Positions 35,628-43,656 of a stretch of DNA of 64,000 bases are shown in pieces. Source of the DNA: Streptomyces sp. NBC_00523 (GTDB taxonomy: Bacteria; Actinomycetota; Actinomycetes; Streptomycetales; Streptomycetaceae). Where the stretch lies: NCBI RefSeq assembly GCF_036346615.1, contig NZ_CP107836.1:4092001-4156000 (forward strand), given 5' to 3'. Each line of letters opens with the position of its first letter. Positions within the stretch are counted from its first letter, which is position 1. The position numbers were made by a program, and so were the translations under genes. The notes beneath the pieces were generated by a model. The model searched no databases and had not been told where the DNA came from. It saw nothing but the letters and a program-made list of their open reading frames with translations.

Positions 35628-36346
35628 GCGAGGCGGTTGCCGGGAAGAGCGAGGCGTCCGCGGCGAGGAGCAGCGGTTCCGGGGCCAGGGGCACCACGAA
35701 GGACACCGCGACGGACACCCGTACCAAGCTCCTCACCGGCGCCCTCGCCACGCTCACCGAGCAGGGCATCGCGAAGACCTCCGCGCGGAGCATCGCCGCG
35801 ACCGCCGGGGTCAACCAGGCCCTCGTCTTCTACCACTTCGGCACCGTCGACGACCTGCTCGCCGCCGCCTGCCGCTACGGCGCCGAACAGCGCCTCGCCA
35901 CCTACCGGGAACGCCTGGACGCGGTCCGCTCGCTGGGCGAACTCCTCGCCGTGGCCCGCGAGCTGAACGCCTCCGAGCGCGCGGGCGGCCAGGTTGCCGT
36001 GCTGGGCCAGCTGCTCGCCGGAGGCCAGACGCAACCGCGCCTCGCGGCGGCCACGGCGGCCGGCCTCACCCTCTGGACCGACGAGATCGAGCGGGTCCTC
36101 ACCCGCGTCCTGGCGGGCACACCGCTCGCCGAGTTCGTGGACGTGACGGGCCTGGCGAAGGCGGCCTCGGCGGCGTTCGTCGGCCTGGAACTGTACGAGG
36201 GCGTCGACCCGTCCGGTGCCGAACAGGCCCTGGCATCCCTGGACCAACTCGCCGCCCTGGCCGCCGCGCTGGAGGGCCTGGGCCCGGTCGCCCAGCGAGC
36301 GGTACGGTCCCGGCTGCGCAGGTCGGGGCAGCGGGGGAAGGCATGA
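35624..36346 (+). CDS. TetR family regulator (operon repressor)
   Basis: A 240-residue TetR-type protein. After a ~30-residue Ser/Thr/Ala tail, residues ~32-80 form the HTH (KLLTGALATLTEQGIAKTS, IAATAGVNQALVFYHFG), followed by an all-helical ligand domain. Overlaps of four bases on both sides place it inside the operon. Two palindromes at the operon promoter are its probable targets, giving negative autoregulation. The ligand is unknown. Confidence 0.88.
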   Translation: MSEAVAGKSEASAARSSGSGARGTTKDTATDTRTKLLTGALATLTEQGIAKTSARSIAATAGVNQALVFYHFGTVDDLLAAACRYGAEQRLATYRERLDAVRSLGELLAVARELNASERAGGQVAVLGQLLAGGQTQPRLAAATAAGLTLWTDEIERVLTRVLAGTPLAEFVDVTGLAKAASAAFVGLELYEGVDPSGAEQALASLDQLAALAAALEGLGPVAQRAVRSRLRRSGQRGKA

Positions 36347-37344
36347 GCGTGCGGTGGGGGGACGCCGTCCGGTGGCGCGTCCGGGAGCGGGTCGCCGAGG
36401 CCCCCGCCCGCCGCCCCGGCCCCTGGCGGCGCGGCAGGGTCCTCGCGGCCCTCTCCGCCCTCGCCGCGCTCCTCCTCGTCGCCCCCGGCCTCGTCCCCAA
36501 CACCCCCGGCCGCCTCGGCAGCCTCCTGGAATCGCTCCTGCCCTGGCTCGGGCTCGCCGTCGTGCCCCTGCTGGCCCTCGCCCTGCTGCGCCGGTCGGCG
36601 CTCGCGGCGGCGGCCGTGGTCCTGCCTGTGGTGGCGTGGGCGTACGCGTTCGGCGGGCTGCTGCTTCCGGCGGCGGACCCGGGCCCGCGTGACCTGGTCG
36701 TGGTGCAGCACAACGTCAGCGACGTGAACGCGGACCCGGCGGGCACGGCCCGCACGCTGGCGGCCCAGGGCGCCGATCTGATCGCCCTGGAGGAACTGGT
36801 CCCGGAGGCGTTGCCCGCGTACGAGACCGAACTCGCCGCCCGCTACCCGTTCCACGAGGTCCGGGGCACGGTCGGGATCTGGTCGCGGCATCCCCTCACC
36901 GGCACCCGGACGGTGGATATCAAGCCGGAGTCCGTTCCGGAGCCGTGGAGCCGGGGCCTGCGCACGGTCGCCCGCACCCCGCTCGGCGAGGTCGCGGTGT
37001 ACGTGGCGCACCTGCCGTCCTTCCGGCTCGGAGCGGGCGGCCTCGGCACCGCCCGCCGCGACGAGAGCGCCCGGCTGCTGGGCCGGGCGCTGGACGCGGA
37101 GACCACGGGCCCGGTGATCGTGCTCGGCGACCTCAACGCCACGGTGGACGACCGGGGGATCGACCCCCTGACGTCCCGGCTGAACGTCTCGGAGCGCGGG
37201 TTCGCGTTCAGCTTCCCGGCGTCCTTCCCGCTGGCGAGGATCGACCAGGTGATGGCCAGGGAGGCGACGGTGGGCCGGGTCCGCTCGCTCCCGGAGACCG
37301 GCAGCGACCACCTGCCGGTGACGGCGCGGGTGACGCTGGACTGA
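36343..37344 (+). CDS. Endonuclease/exonuclease/phosphatase family membrane protein
   Basis: A 333-residue protein. Residues ~35-110 contain three hydrophobic helices; the rest is an EEP fold with QHNVSD, IALEEL (catalytic Glu), LGDLNATVDD (Asp/Asn) and GSDHLPV (His) in order. The catalytic domain is predicted outside the membrane. Such proteins hydrolyse phosphodiesters in nucleic acids or phospholipids. It starts inside the TetR stop codon (ATGA), making it the fourth gene of the operon; a role in membrane-lipid turnover would fit the SRPBCC-like partner. Confidence 0.85.
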   Translation: MSVRWGDAVRWRVRERVAEAPARRPGPWRRGRVLAALSALAALLLVAPGLVPNTPGRLGSLLESLLPWLGLAVVPLLALALLRRSALAAAAVVLPVVAWAYAFGGLLLPAADPGPRDLVVVQHNVSDVNADPAGTARTLAAQGADLIALEELVPEALPAYETELAARYPFHEVRGTVGIWSRHPLTGTRTVDIKPESVPEPWSRGLRTVARTPLGEVAVYVAHLPSFRLGAGGLGTARRDESARLLGRALDAETTGPVIVLGDLNATVDDRGIDPLTSRLNVSERGFAFSFPASFPLARIDQVMAREATVGRVRSLPETGSDHLPVTARVTLD

Positions 37345-37430
37345 GGGCGCCCCGGAAATCCGGATGCCCTTCCCGTACGCCGTCCCTAGTATGCGCGGGC
37401 GCACGCCAACGGATCGGAGACGTACGACAG

Positions 37431-38126
37431 ATGACGCCCCACCTTTCAGCGATCGGCTTCCACGCCACCGACCCGCCGGACCTGGCCCGCTTCTGGGCGG
37501 GGCTCCTGCGCTGGGAGCGGTCCGGTGACGGCACGGTCGTCGTTCCCCCGGACGGCAAGGGCTACGCGCTCCGCTTCACCGAGAGCCAGGCGCCCAAGAC
37601 CCGGCAGAACCAGGCCCACTTCGACCTGACGAGCGCGACCCCGGAGGCCCAGCGGGAGACGGTGGCCCGGGCGCTGGAACTCGGCGCCCGGCACATCGAC
37701 ATCGGCCAGACCCCGGAGGAGGGCCACATCGTCCTCGCCGACCCGGACGGCAACGAGTTCTGCGTGATCGAGGCCGGCAACAAGTTCCTGGCGGACACCG
37801 GGGTGATCGGCGCGGTCGCCTGCGACGGCACCCAGGCGGTCGGCTACTTCTGGAGCGCGGCCCTGGACTGGCCGCTGGTCTGGGACCAGGACGAGGAGAC
37901 GGCGGTCCAGTCCCCGGAGGGCGGCACGAAGCTCACCTGGGGCGGCCCGCCGGTCAACGCGAAGCCGGACGTGAACCGCCTGTACTTCGAGCTGACGCTC
38001 CCGCCGGGCGCGGACGGGGAGACGGAGGCCGCCCGCCTCATCGAACTGGGTGCGCGACGTGGGCCGGACGGGGTGTTCCTGGACCCGGACGGCAACGAAT
38101 TCACCCTACGGAAGGCGGCGGAATGA
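37431..38126 (+). CDS. Tandem VOC (glyoxalase-fold) protein
   Basis: A 231-residue cytosolic protein made of two vicinal-oxygen-chelate domains, each ending in a DPDGNEF motif (ADPDGNEFCVIEAG near 105-118 and LDPDGNEFTLRK near the C-terminus). The ATG at 37431 gives MTPHLSAIGFHATDPPDLARF. It overlaps the next, single-domain VOC gene by four bases. Substrate unknown; members include fosfomycin- or bleomycin-type resistance proteins, but nothing specific points there. Confidence 0.85.
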   Translation: MTPHLSAIGFHATDPPDLARFWAGLLRWERSGDGTVVVPPDGKGYALRFTESQAPKTRQNQAHFDLTSATPEAQRETVARALELGARHIDIGQTPEEGHIVLADPDGNEFCVIEAGNKFLADTGVIGAVACDGTQAVGYFWSAALDWPLVWDQDEETAVQSPEGGTKLTWGGPPVNAKPDVNRLYFELTLPPGADGETEAARLIELGARRGPDGVFLDPDGNEFTLRKAAE

Positions 38127-38515
38127 CCAGCAGGTTCACCGAGTTGAGCGTCGACTGCCACGACCCGGAGCGCCTGGCCGCGTTCTGGTGCGAGGTCCTG
38201 GGCTTCACGGTCCTCGACCGTACGGAGCACATGGTCGAGATCAGCTCCTGGGACCCGACGGCGGAGGACATCCGGGCCCGGCAGATGCCGCCGACGATCT
38301 ACTTCCAGCGGGTCCCGGACACCAAGGCGGTCAAGAACCGCCTCCACCTGGACGTGAGCCCGATCGACTGCTCCACGGAGGCCGAGGTCACCCGCCTCCT
38401 CGCCCTGGGCGCCACCCGCGTGGACATCGGCCAGGGCGAGGACCGCAGCTGGGTGGTCCTGGCGGACCCGGAGGGCAACGAGTTCTGCGTGGTACGCACG
38501 CTGGCACCGCAGTAA
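38123..38515 (+). CDS. VOC family protein
   Basis: A 130-residue glyoxalase-fold protein (FTELSVDCHDPERLAAFWCEVLG, ADPEGNEFCVVR). It begins in the stop codon of the tandem VOC gene (ATGA), so the pair is co-translated and may form a mixed assembly. Function unknown. Confidence 0.88.
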   Translation: MTSRFTELSVDCHDPERLAAFWCEVLGFTVLDRTEHMVEISSWDPTAEDIRARQMPPTIYFQRVPDTKAVKNRLHLDVSPIDCSTEAEVTRLLALGATRVDIGQGEDRSWVVLADPEGNEFCVVRTLAPQ

Positions 38516-38638
38516 CGCACCTGTAACGGGCCTTCCCTAGCTTCCGATCGCGCGCCGGTTCGCGGCAACCCCCATGCGAACCGGCTTAGTTCGGAGAGCG
38601 CGGTCACCCTTCGCGCCCAACTGCAAAGGAACACCCTC

Positions 38639-38989
38639 ATGTTGCGACACAACGTCATGCGCGGAGCCCTGGTCGCCGCCACCCTGGCCGGCCTCACCGC
38701 CTTCGGCTCGGGCGCGGCGACCGCGGCGACGGCCGCGGCCACCCCGTGCCACCTCGACGGGTACGTCTGCATGACCACGAACGACATCTACGAGCCGACG
38801 GTGTACGTCGCCGACGGGAGCGACTACACGTTCCTGCGGCCCACCGAGGTCACCACCCTCTCCAACGACACGTCGAAGCTGTACTGCGTCGCCGCCGAGT
38901 ACAACTTCACCCTGTCCCCGGGCCAGACCATCACGGTGACGCACACGATCACCTCGATGGGACCGACCACCGCGGGCTGCCTCTCCTGA
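38639..38989 (+). CDS. Small secreted protein
   Basis: A 116-residue exported protein with a signal peptide (residues 1-30, cut near ATAAT). The mature ~85-residue domain has three cysteines (in TPCHLDG, GYVCMTT and LYCVAAE) plus a final one in AGCLS, giving four that could form two disulfides. AAAGGA precedes the ATG by eight bases. No family recognised. A convergent terminator follows. Confidence 0.65.
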   Translation: MLRHNVMRGALVAATLAGLTAFGSGAATAATAAATPCHLDGYVCMTTNDIYEPTVYVADGSDYTFLRPTEVTTLSNDTSKLYCVAAEYNFTLSPGQTITVTHTITSMGPTTAGCLS

Positions 38990-39000
38990 CCCCCGCCCCC

Positions 39001-39035
39001 GGCACCCCCTCCGCGCTCCGGCGCGAGGGGGCGCC
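39001..39035. terminator. Convergent terminator
   Basis: GGCACCCCCTCCGCGC pairs with GCGCGAGGGGGCGCC around a TCCG loop, with one mismatch and one bulge. It lies between the secreted protein gene and the convergent HTH regulator. Confidence 0.75.
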
Positions 39036-39041
39036 CCGGGT

Positions 39042-39695
39042 TCAGTGCCCGCCGCCCCCCGGCAGCCCCAGCTTCCCCGCCCGCAGCCCCGCCTGGAACC
39101 GGGACGCGGCCTGCAACGTCACCATCAGCTCCGCCACGCGGCGGCGGTACGTGCGGAGGGAGAGGCCGAGGTGGCGGGCGGCCGAGTCGTCGGTGCGGCC
39201 CGTGCTGAGGGCTTCCAGGATCTGGCGGGAGTCCGGGGTCAGCTGCGGGGTGTCCGTGGCGAGGTACGCGTCGTAGTCCGCCGCCTGGTTCCACATCGCG
39301 TCGAACAGCGAATGCACCCCGTCGATCATGGTCTTCGCGGTGGTGACCGAGTACTCGCGACCGGTGGGCGCCTCGCGGCCGGCCAGGATCATGACCCGGC
39401 GGTCGATGATGATCGTCTCGTGCGGGAGCTCCGCGTCGGTGATGCGGACCTGCGCGCCGGCGCCCAGCACCAGCCGCAGGTGCTCGCGGGTCGCCTCGTC
39501 CGCCAGGGCCGCCGGGGTGAGCAGCTTCCGGGTCGTGAAGCCGGGGCCCGGGGTCGTCCAGGTCTCCGGCCGGGGCCAGGTCGTCAGCGTACGAGCGGCG
39601 CACAGGAACTCGGTGCGGGCGGATTCGAGGAGGTGTCCGGCGCGTGTCAGCAGCTCCGCGTCGCCGTGGACCGAGAAGATCTGTTCGTTCCGCAT
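39042..39695 (-). CDS. LuxR-type HTH regulator with phospholipase-D-like N-domain
   Basis: A 217-residue regulator. The N-terminal ~140 residues (ELLTRAGHLLESARTEFLCAA, IIIDRRVMILAGR, TAKTMIDGVHSLFDAMWN) resemble the TrmB/HxlR-like sensor region common in Streptomyces orphan regulators. Residues ~155-200 are a LuxR-type HTH (ILEALSTGRTDDSAARHLGL, RTYRRRV). The gene is divergent from an aldo/keto reductase with a palindrome-rich gap between, so it probably controls that gene. Confidence 0.8.
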   Translation of the reverse strand: MRNEQIFSVHGDAELLTRAGHLLESARTEFLCAARTLTTWPRPETWTTPGPGFTTRKLLTPAALADEATREHLRLVLGAGAQVRITDAELPHETIIIDRRVMILAGREAPTGREYSVTTAKTMIDGVHSLFDAMWNQAADYDAYLATDTPQLTPDSRQILEALSTGRTDDSAARHLGLSLRTYRRRVAELMVTLQAASRFQAGLRAGKLGLPGGGGH

Positions 39696-39698
39696 ACC

Positions 39699-39733
39699 GC
39701 CAGTCTGGCAGTACGGCTGGCAGCAACCTGCCA
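39699..39733. promoter_or_regulatory. Operator array between the HTH regulator and the aldo/keto reductase
   Basis: GCCAG-T-CTGGC (39699-39709) and TGGCAG-CAAC-CTGCCA (39718-39733) are perfect dyads, and CTGGCAG occurs twice 12 bases apart. They sit immediately upstream of the regulator start and 40-75 bases before the reductase start. Confidence 0.6.
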
Positions 39734-39773
39734 CGCGCTGGGCCGTGCCCGGCCCTCCGGAGAGCATGAATCC

Positions 39774-40616
39774 ATGACGACCACCACGTTCGCCCTCGGC
39801 GGCGACCTCACCGTCAACCGTCTCGGCTTCGGCGCGATGCGCCTGCCCATGAGCACGTTCGACGGCCCCACCCGCACCCCGGAGAACGGCATCGCGGTGC
39901 TCCGCCGGGCCATCGAGCTGGGCGTGAACCACATCGACACCGCCGCGTTCTACGCCCGGGGCGACGTCCGCGCCAACGACCTCATCCGGGAGGCGCTCGC
40001 CCCCTACCCCGACGACCTGGTCATCGCGACGAAGGTCGGCCCCCTGCCCGGCCCCGACGGCCACCCGAGCGTCCAGGCGACCCCCGACCAGCTGCGCGCC
40101 CTGGTCGAGGCGGACCTGACCGCCCTCGGCGTCGACCGGCTCGACGTCGTCAACCTCCGGGTGGGCGGCATGAGCGGCCCCGGCGGCGAGTCCGTCGCCG
40201 AACGCTTCGCCGCCCTGGCCGCCCTCCGCGAGGAGGGCCTGATCCGCCACCTCGGCGTCAGCAACATCGACGCCGCCCAGCTCGCGGAGGCCCGCGCCAT
40301 CGCCCCCGTGGTCTGCGTCCAGAACCCGTACGCGGACGACCTGGCCCTCCTCGCGGAGTGCGAGGCCGCCGGCATCGCGTACGTCCCGTTCTTCCTCCTC
40401 GGCGGCGGCCGCACCCCCCTGGACACGACCCGCCTGGAAAAGGTCGCCACCCGCCTGGGCGCAACGACCACCCAGGTCCAGCTGGCCCTGCTCCTGGCCT
40501 CGTCCCCGTCCCTGCTCGCCATCCCCGGCACGGGCAACCTCGCCCACCTGGAGGAGAACATGGCCGCCCGCGACCTGGTCCTGACCGAGGAGGACGTGGC
40601 GGAGCTGCGGGGCTGA
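39774..40616 (+). CDS. Aldo/keto reductase
   Basis: A 280-residue TIM-barrel oxidoreductase with DTAAFYARG (catalytic Asp/Tyr region), VIATKVG (Lys) and the C-terminal IPGTGNLAHLEEN cofactor segment. The usual His following the third strand is replaced: the motif reads VVNLRVGG where many family members have a His. It is divergent from the LuxR-type regulator and probably induced through it. Substrate unknown. Confidence 0.88.
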   Translation: MTTTTFALGGDLTVNRLGFGAMRLPMSTFDGPTRTPENGIAVLRRAIELGVNHIDTAAFYARGDVRANDLIREALAPYPDDLVIATKVGPLPGPDGHPSVQATPDQLRALVEADLTALGVDRLDVVNLRVGGMSGPGGESVAERFAALAALREEGLIRHLGVSNIDAAQLAEARAIAPVVCVQNPYADDLALLAECEAAGIAYVPFFLLGGGRTPLDTTRLEKVATRLGATTTQVQLALLLASSPSLLAIPGTGNLAHLEENMAARDLVLTEEDVAELRG

Positions 40617-40687
40617 CGCCCGGGGTCAGGCGAGCGCCCGCAGGGCCGCGGCGGACGAGACGAGACGGTTCCTGCCCAGGCGCTCGA

Positions 40688-40921
40688 TCACGTCGGCGCC
40701 GTGCCCGGCGGATTCGTCCAGCTGTCGGCGATGCGCTGGATCTCTCCGTACACGATCACCTGGGCCTTGGCACGGATCGCCGCGGCCAGGACATGGCGGT
40801 CGTCCTTGTCCGGCAGTTCCAGTACGTCGATCAGCGGTTCGTACCCCTTGACCAGGCAGTCCCGTACGGCCGCCTTCATCAAACGCCGTGTCCTGCCGAG
40901 GGCATCGGGGGACAGATCCGG
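40688..40921 (-). pseudogene. PIN-domain (VapC-like) gene remnant
   Basis: The frame reads LSPDALGRTRRLM, then CLVKGYEPLIDVLELPDKDDRHVLAAA and AQVIVY, which is the C-terminal half of a PIN-domain ribonuclease of the VapC type. It is closed upstream by an in-frame TGA, so the N-terminal half with the first catalytic acid is missing. After VIV the sequence no longer follows the family. No antitoxin is adjacent. A decayed toxin gene. Confidence 0.6.
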
Positions 40922-40986
40922 TCAGTTGGCCCGCAGGAGTGCCGTCGCTCGGCCGTGCATCTCGCTCGGCCCCGCCCGGCCCTGCC

Positions 40987-41232
40987 TCAGCGCATGGCGG
41001 CGTCCACGAAGTCGGCTCCGGCGGCGATGGCGAGGTCGGGGCCGAGGGCGGCGGCCGGGGTGTGGGCGCCGGGGCGGGCCTTGCCTGCGGCGAGGCCGAG
41101 GGCGGTCTCTGCGGCTACGGCGGAGGTGAAGTCCATGGCGTCCCCGGCCCGCAGCCAGCCTTCGCGGACGGTTCCGTCGGGCCAGGTGATGACGGCGTGG
41201 CCCCAGGTGTGGGGGCGCGGGCGCCGGGCCCC
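40987..41232 (-). pseudogene. Remnant of a saccharopine-dehydrogenase-like reductase
   Basis: The minus-strand frame ending at 40987 reads WGHAVITWPDGTVREGWL, then AMDFTSAVAAETALGL and PGAHTPAAALGPDLAI. This resembles the C-terminal ~75 residues of NAD(P)-binding saccharopine-dehydrogenase-like proteins. No start is present, and the frame runs into the 3' end of the chloramphenicol acetyltransferase gene. It is probably the tail left after a deletion; the family assignment is tentative. Confidence 0.45.
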
Positions 41233-41239
41233 CTTGGTC

Positions 41240-41890
41240 CTACAGCCAGTCCGGCTCCGCGACCAGCGTCTCCAGCTCGTTCACCAGTCGCGCCGCATGG
41301 AACCCGTCCGCCGCCGCGTGGTGCACCTGCACCGCCAGGGGGAGGAGGACGCGGTCGTCGCGTGACACGTACCGGCCCAGGGTGAAGATCGGGGCCAAGT
41401 GGTCGTAGCCGTCGCGGATGTTGAGGTTGAAGCCGGTGAAGGCGCGCCACGGGAGGCTGGAGACGTCGAACGAGTTCGGTGGGGGCGGGCCCTGGGGGAA
41501 GAACTCCGTCGCGTCCGCGTGCTTCGACAGCAGGGGGGCCGCCGCGTCGTGGAAGGTGCCGAAGTCCGCGTCGTACGGCGACCACACGCACGCGAACGTC
41601 TCCCGGTCCGCGTTGAACACCGTGAACGCCGGGTGCACCACCGGCCACACCGCCGGGTCGCCCGACTCCGTCAGGCACAGGCGGAACTCCTCGTGGCGGT
41701 TGACCACCGTGGCCAGCGCCCACACCTGCGCCAGGTACGACTTGCGCGGCGAGCGCCGCAGCGCGGCCGTGAGCGCGGTGACGTCGACCTCCACCGTCAT
41801 CGAGTACGTGCACGGCACCCGCCGCCGGTAATGTGCGAAGTGCTCCCGGCGCGGCCAGGTGTCCAGATCGATCGGGTTCGGCTCGTCCAT
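41240..41890 (-). CDS. cat: Chloramphenicol O-acetyltransferase, type A
   Basis: A 216-residue enzyme that inactivates chloramphenicol by acetyl-CoA-dependent acetylation. The catalytic motif VQVHHAAADGFH carries H191 with the HxxxDG pattern. The N-terminus IDLDTWPRREHFAHY and the substrate-binding FTVFNADRETFACVWSPY match the classical CatA family, as does the length. The ATG at 41890 is chosen from these features. It is divergent from a CMD-family gene, with gene remnants immediately beyond its stop. Confidence 0.92.
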   Translation of the reverse strand: MDEPNPIDLDTWPRREHFAHYRRRVPCTYSMTVEVDVTALTAALRRSPRKSYLAQVWALATVVNRHEEFRLCLTESGDPAVWPVVHPAFTVFNADRETFACVWSPYDADFGTFHDAAAPLLSKHADATEFFPQGPPPPNSFDVSSLPWRAFTGFNLNIRDGYDHLAPIFTLGRYVSRDDRVLLPLAVQVHHAAADGFHAARLVNELETLVAEPDWL

Positions 41891-41946
41891 CCGGGCATCA
41901 TCGCAGTCGCCCCCGCCCCCGCCCCACCGGTTTTCGCAGGGCGCGC

Positions 41947-41977
41947 TTGCGTTGGAGCGCACTCGAACTCCTACCGT
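41947..41977 (+). promoter_or_regulatory. MerR-type promoter with 19-bp spacer
   Basis: TTGCGT (41947-41952) and TACCGT (41972-41977) are separated by 19 bases, the spacing activated by MerR-family regulators. The spacer contains the imperfect dyad TTGGAGCGCACTCGAA, typical of their operators. It ends 7 bases before the CMD gene start. No MerR gene is seen in the window. Confidence 0.7.
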
Positions 41978-41984
41978 CATCCGC

Positions 41985-42779
41985 ATGAGCACCGAACAGC
42001 AGAACGACCGGTACGAGCGCGGATACGCGGCCCTCAGCGAGGTCGCGAACGGCGCCCAGGACGCCGTCATCGACGGCCTCGCCGACATCGCCCCGCACAT
42101 GGGCCGCTACATCGTGGAGTTCGGCTTCGGCGACATCTACACGCGCCCCGGACTCACCCGCCGTCAGCGCCAGTTGAGCACCGTCGCCGCCCTCGCCGCG
42201 ATGGGCAACGCCGCGCCCCAGCTCCGCTTCCACATCGGCGGCGCGCTCAACGTCGGCTGCACGCGGCAGGAGATCGTGGAGGTGCTGATCCACGTCTGCG
42301 TGTACGCCGGTTTCCCCGCCGCCCTCAACGGCCTCACCGCCGCCCGCGAGGTCTTCGAGTCCCGCCCCGACGACGCCCCGTTCGTCCCCGTCCCCGACAC
42401 CCCGGGCGGCGACCGGCTCGCACGCGGTCAGCAGGCCCTCGCCGACATCGACGGGCACGCGGGCCAGCAGGTCATCGACTCCCTCAAGGACATCGCGCCC
42501 GACCTCGCCCGCTACGTGCTGGAATTCTCGTTCGGCGACATCTACTCCCGTACCGGCCTCGACCTCCCGACCCGCGAACTCGTCACCGTCGCCCTGTGCA
42601 CCGCCCTCGGCACGGTCGGCCCGCAGCTCCGCGTGCACCTCCACGGCCTGCTCAACGTGGGCGGCACGCGTGAGGAGGCCGTGGAGGTCATCACGCAGAT
42701 GGCCGGTTACGCCGGTTTCCCGGCCGCGCTGAACGGGCTCGCCGCCGCGCGCGAGGTGTTCGCGGCGCGGGACGAGTGA
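41985..42779 (+). CDS. Tandem carboxymuconolactone decarboxylase-family protein
   Basis: A 264-residue protein made of two homologous ~120-residue CMD domains: IVEFGFGDIYTRPGLTRRQRQ in the first and VLEFSFGDIYSRTGLDLPTRE in the second. Each has the HxGGALNVG- or HLHGLLNVG-type helix, but the CxxC of AhpD-type peroxidase-linked enzymes is not seen. It may act as an aldehyde- or lactone-detoxifying enzyme. The MerR-type promoter directly upstream suggests induction by an electrophile or drug. Confidence 0.85.
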   Translation: MSTEQQNDRYERGYAALSEVANGAQDAVIDGLADIAPHMGRYIVEFGFGDIYTRPGLTRRQRQLSTVAALAAMGNAAPQLRFHIGGALNVGCTRQEIVEVLIHVCVYAGFPAALNGLTAAREVFESRPDDAPFVPVPDTPGGDRLARGQQALADIDGHAGQQVIDSLKDIAPDLARYVLEFSFGDIYSRTGLDLPTRELVTVALCTALGTVGPQLRVHLHGLLNVGGTREEAVEVITQMAGYAGFPAALNGLAAAREVFAARDE

Positions 42780-42786
42780 CGCCTGC

Positions 42787-42861
42787 ATGGAAACGCCCGG
42801 CTACGGAAACAACCCGTACATCGAGTCGCACAACGTCTCCGAGACCAACGCCACTTACTGA
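42787..42861 (+). CDS. Possible 24-residue micro-ORF
   Basis: ATG at 42787 opens 24 codons (METPGYGNNPYIESHNV, then SETNATY) ending 14 bases before the next gene. Composition is unlike shadow frames here (Asn/Tyr-rich), so it is either a real microprotein or the tail of a lost gene. No ribosome-binding site is evident. Confidence 0.25.
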   Translation: METPGYGNNPYIESHNVSETNATY

Positions 42862-42875
42862 CCGGGGGTCATCGC

Positions 42876-43601
42876 ATGCGCTCTAAGGTTCTGGCAGCTA
42901 CTGCTGGATCAGCCATCGTTGTCGGAGCCTTGGTGACGTTACTGGTGGTTCAGGCCCACGGGGACGATCATCAGTCGGCTCGATCCTCGGTGACCATCTC
43001 CCACGGCGATCAGCTGCTGCCCAGTGACACACTCACGGATTGGGTCACCTACGGTGATCACCTCGTGGTCGCGACGGTGACCGGTCAGCGTGAACTCGCC
43101 CCGACGCCGGAAGAGACCGAGGCGGGCGAGGGCTACATCCCGCGGGTGATCAGTCTCCGGATCGACAAGGTGCTGTGGTCGCGGAACGAAGCGTCGAACG
43201 CGCCGTCAACCTTCGAGACGGACATCGACGGTTGGCAGTTCCACGGTGACCGGCGCGACGCCGTCCGCATGGAGGGCGAACCCATGCTGGAGGTAGGCAA
43301 GCAGTACGTTCTGCCCATCCTCTACTTCAGCAAGACCAAGACGGTGCAGAATGCCGGCTGGTCGACGCTGAGCCCGAATTCCATCATTCCCTACCAGGAC
43401 GGAATCCTGGGCGAGGGCGACGTCATCCCGAGTGTGCGGCAGGCGGACGGCGACACCAAGCCGGCCGACGCACGGGGGCCGTTCTTCGGCAAGGAGCCCG
43501 GAGAACTGGTCTCAGCGCTCAAGTCGACGCCACCTGATCCCGCTGTCGCGGACGCGATGAAGCTGCCTCCCGACGAGCGCGCCAAGCGCGCCCACAAGTG
43601 A
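42876..43601 (+). CDS. Exported hypothetical protein with a TTA codon
   Basis: A 241-residue protein with an N-terminal hydrophobic helix (residues 6-27) serving as a signal or anchor; the rest would lie outside the membrane. No family recognised. Leu22 is encoded by TTA (42939-42941), the rare codon read by the bldA tRNA in Streptomyces, implying developmental control. GGGGGTC precedes the ATG. GC content is lower than in the neighbouring housekeeping genes, pointing to acquired DNA. Confidence 0.7.
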   Translation: MRSKVLAATAGSAIVVGALVTLLVVQAHGDDHQSARSSVTISHGDQLLPSDTLTDWVTYGDHLVVATVTGQRELAPTPEETEAGEGYIPRVISLRIDKVLWSRNEASNAPSTFETDIDGWQFHGDRRDAVRMEGEPMLEVGKQYVLPILYFSKTKTVQNAGWSTLSPNSIIPYQDGILGEGDVIPSVRQADGDTKPADARGPFFGKEPGELVSALKSTPPDPAVADAMKLPPDERAKRAHK

Positions 43602-43611
43602 GAGGGCAACG

Positions 43612-43636
43612 GCCCCGGACCATCATGGGCCGGGGC
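43612..43636. terminator. Convergent terminator
   Basis: GCCCCGG-A-CC pairs with GG-G-CCGGGGC around ATCAT. It lies between the exported protein gene and the DUF397 gene on the opposite strand. Confidence 0.65.
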
Positions 43637-43656
43637 GCGGGGCGCGGGGCGCCGCG

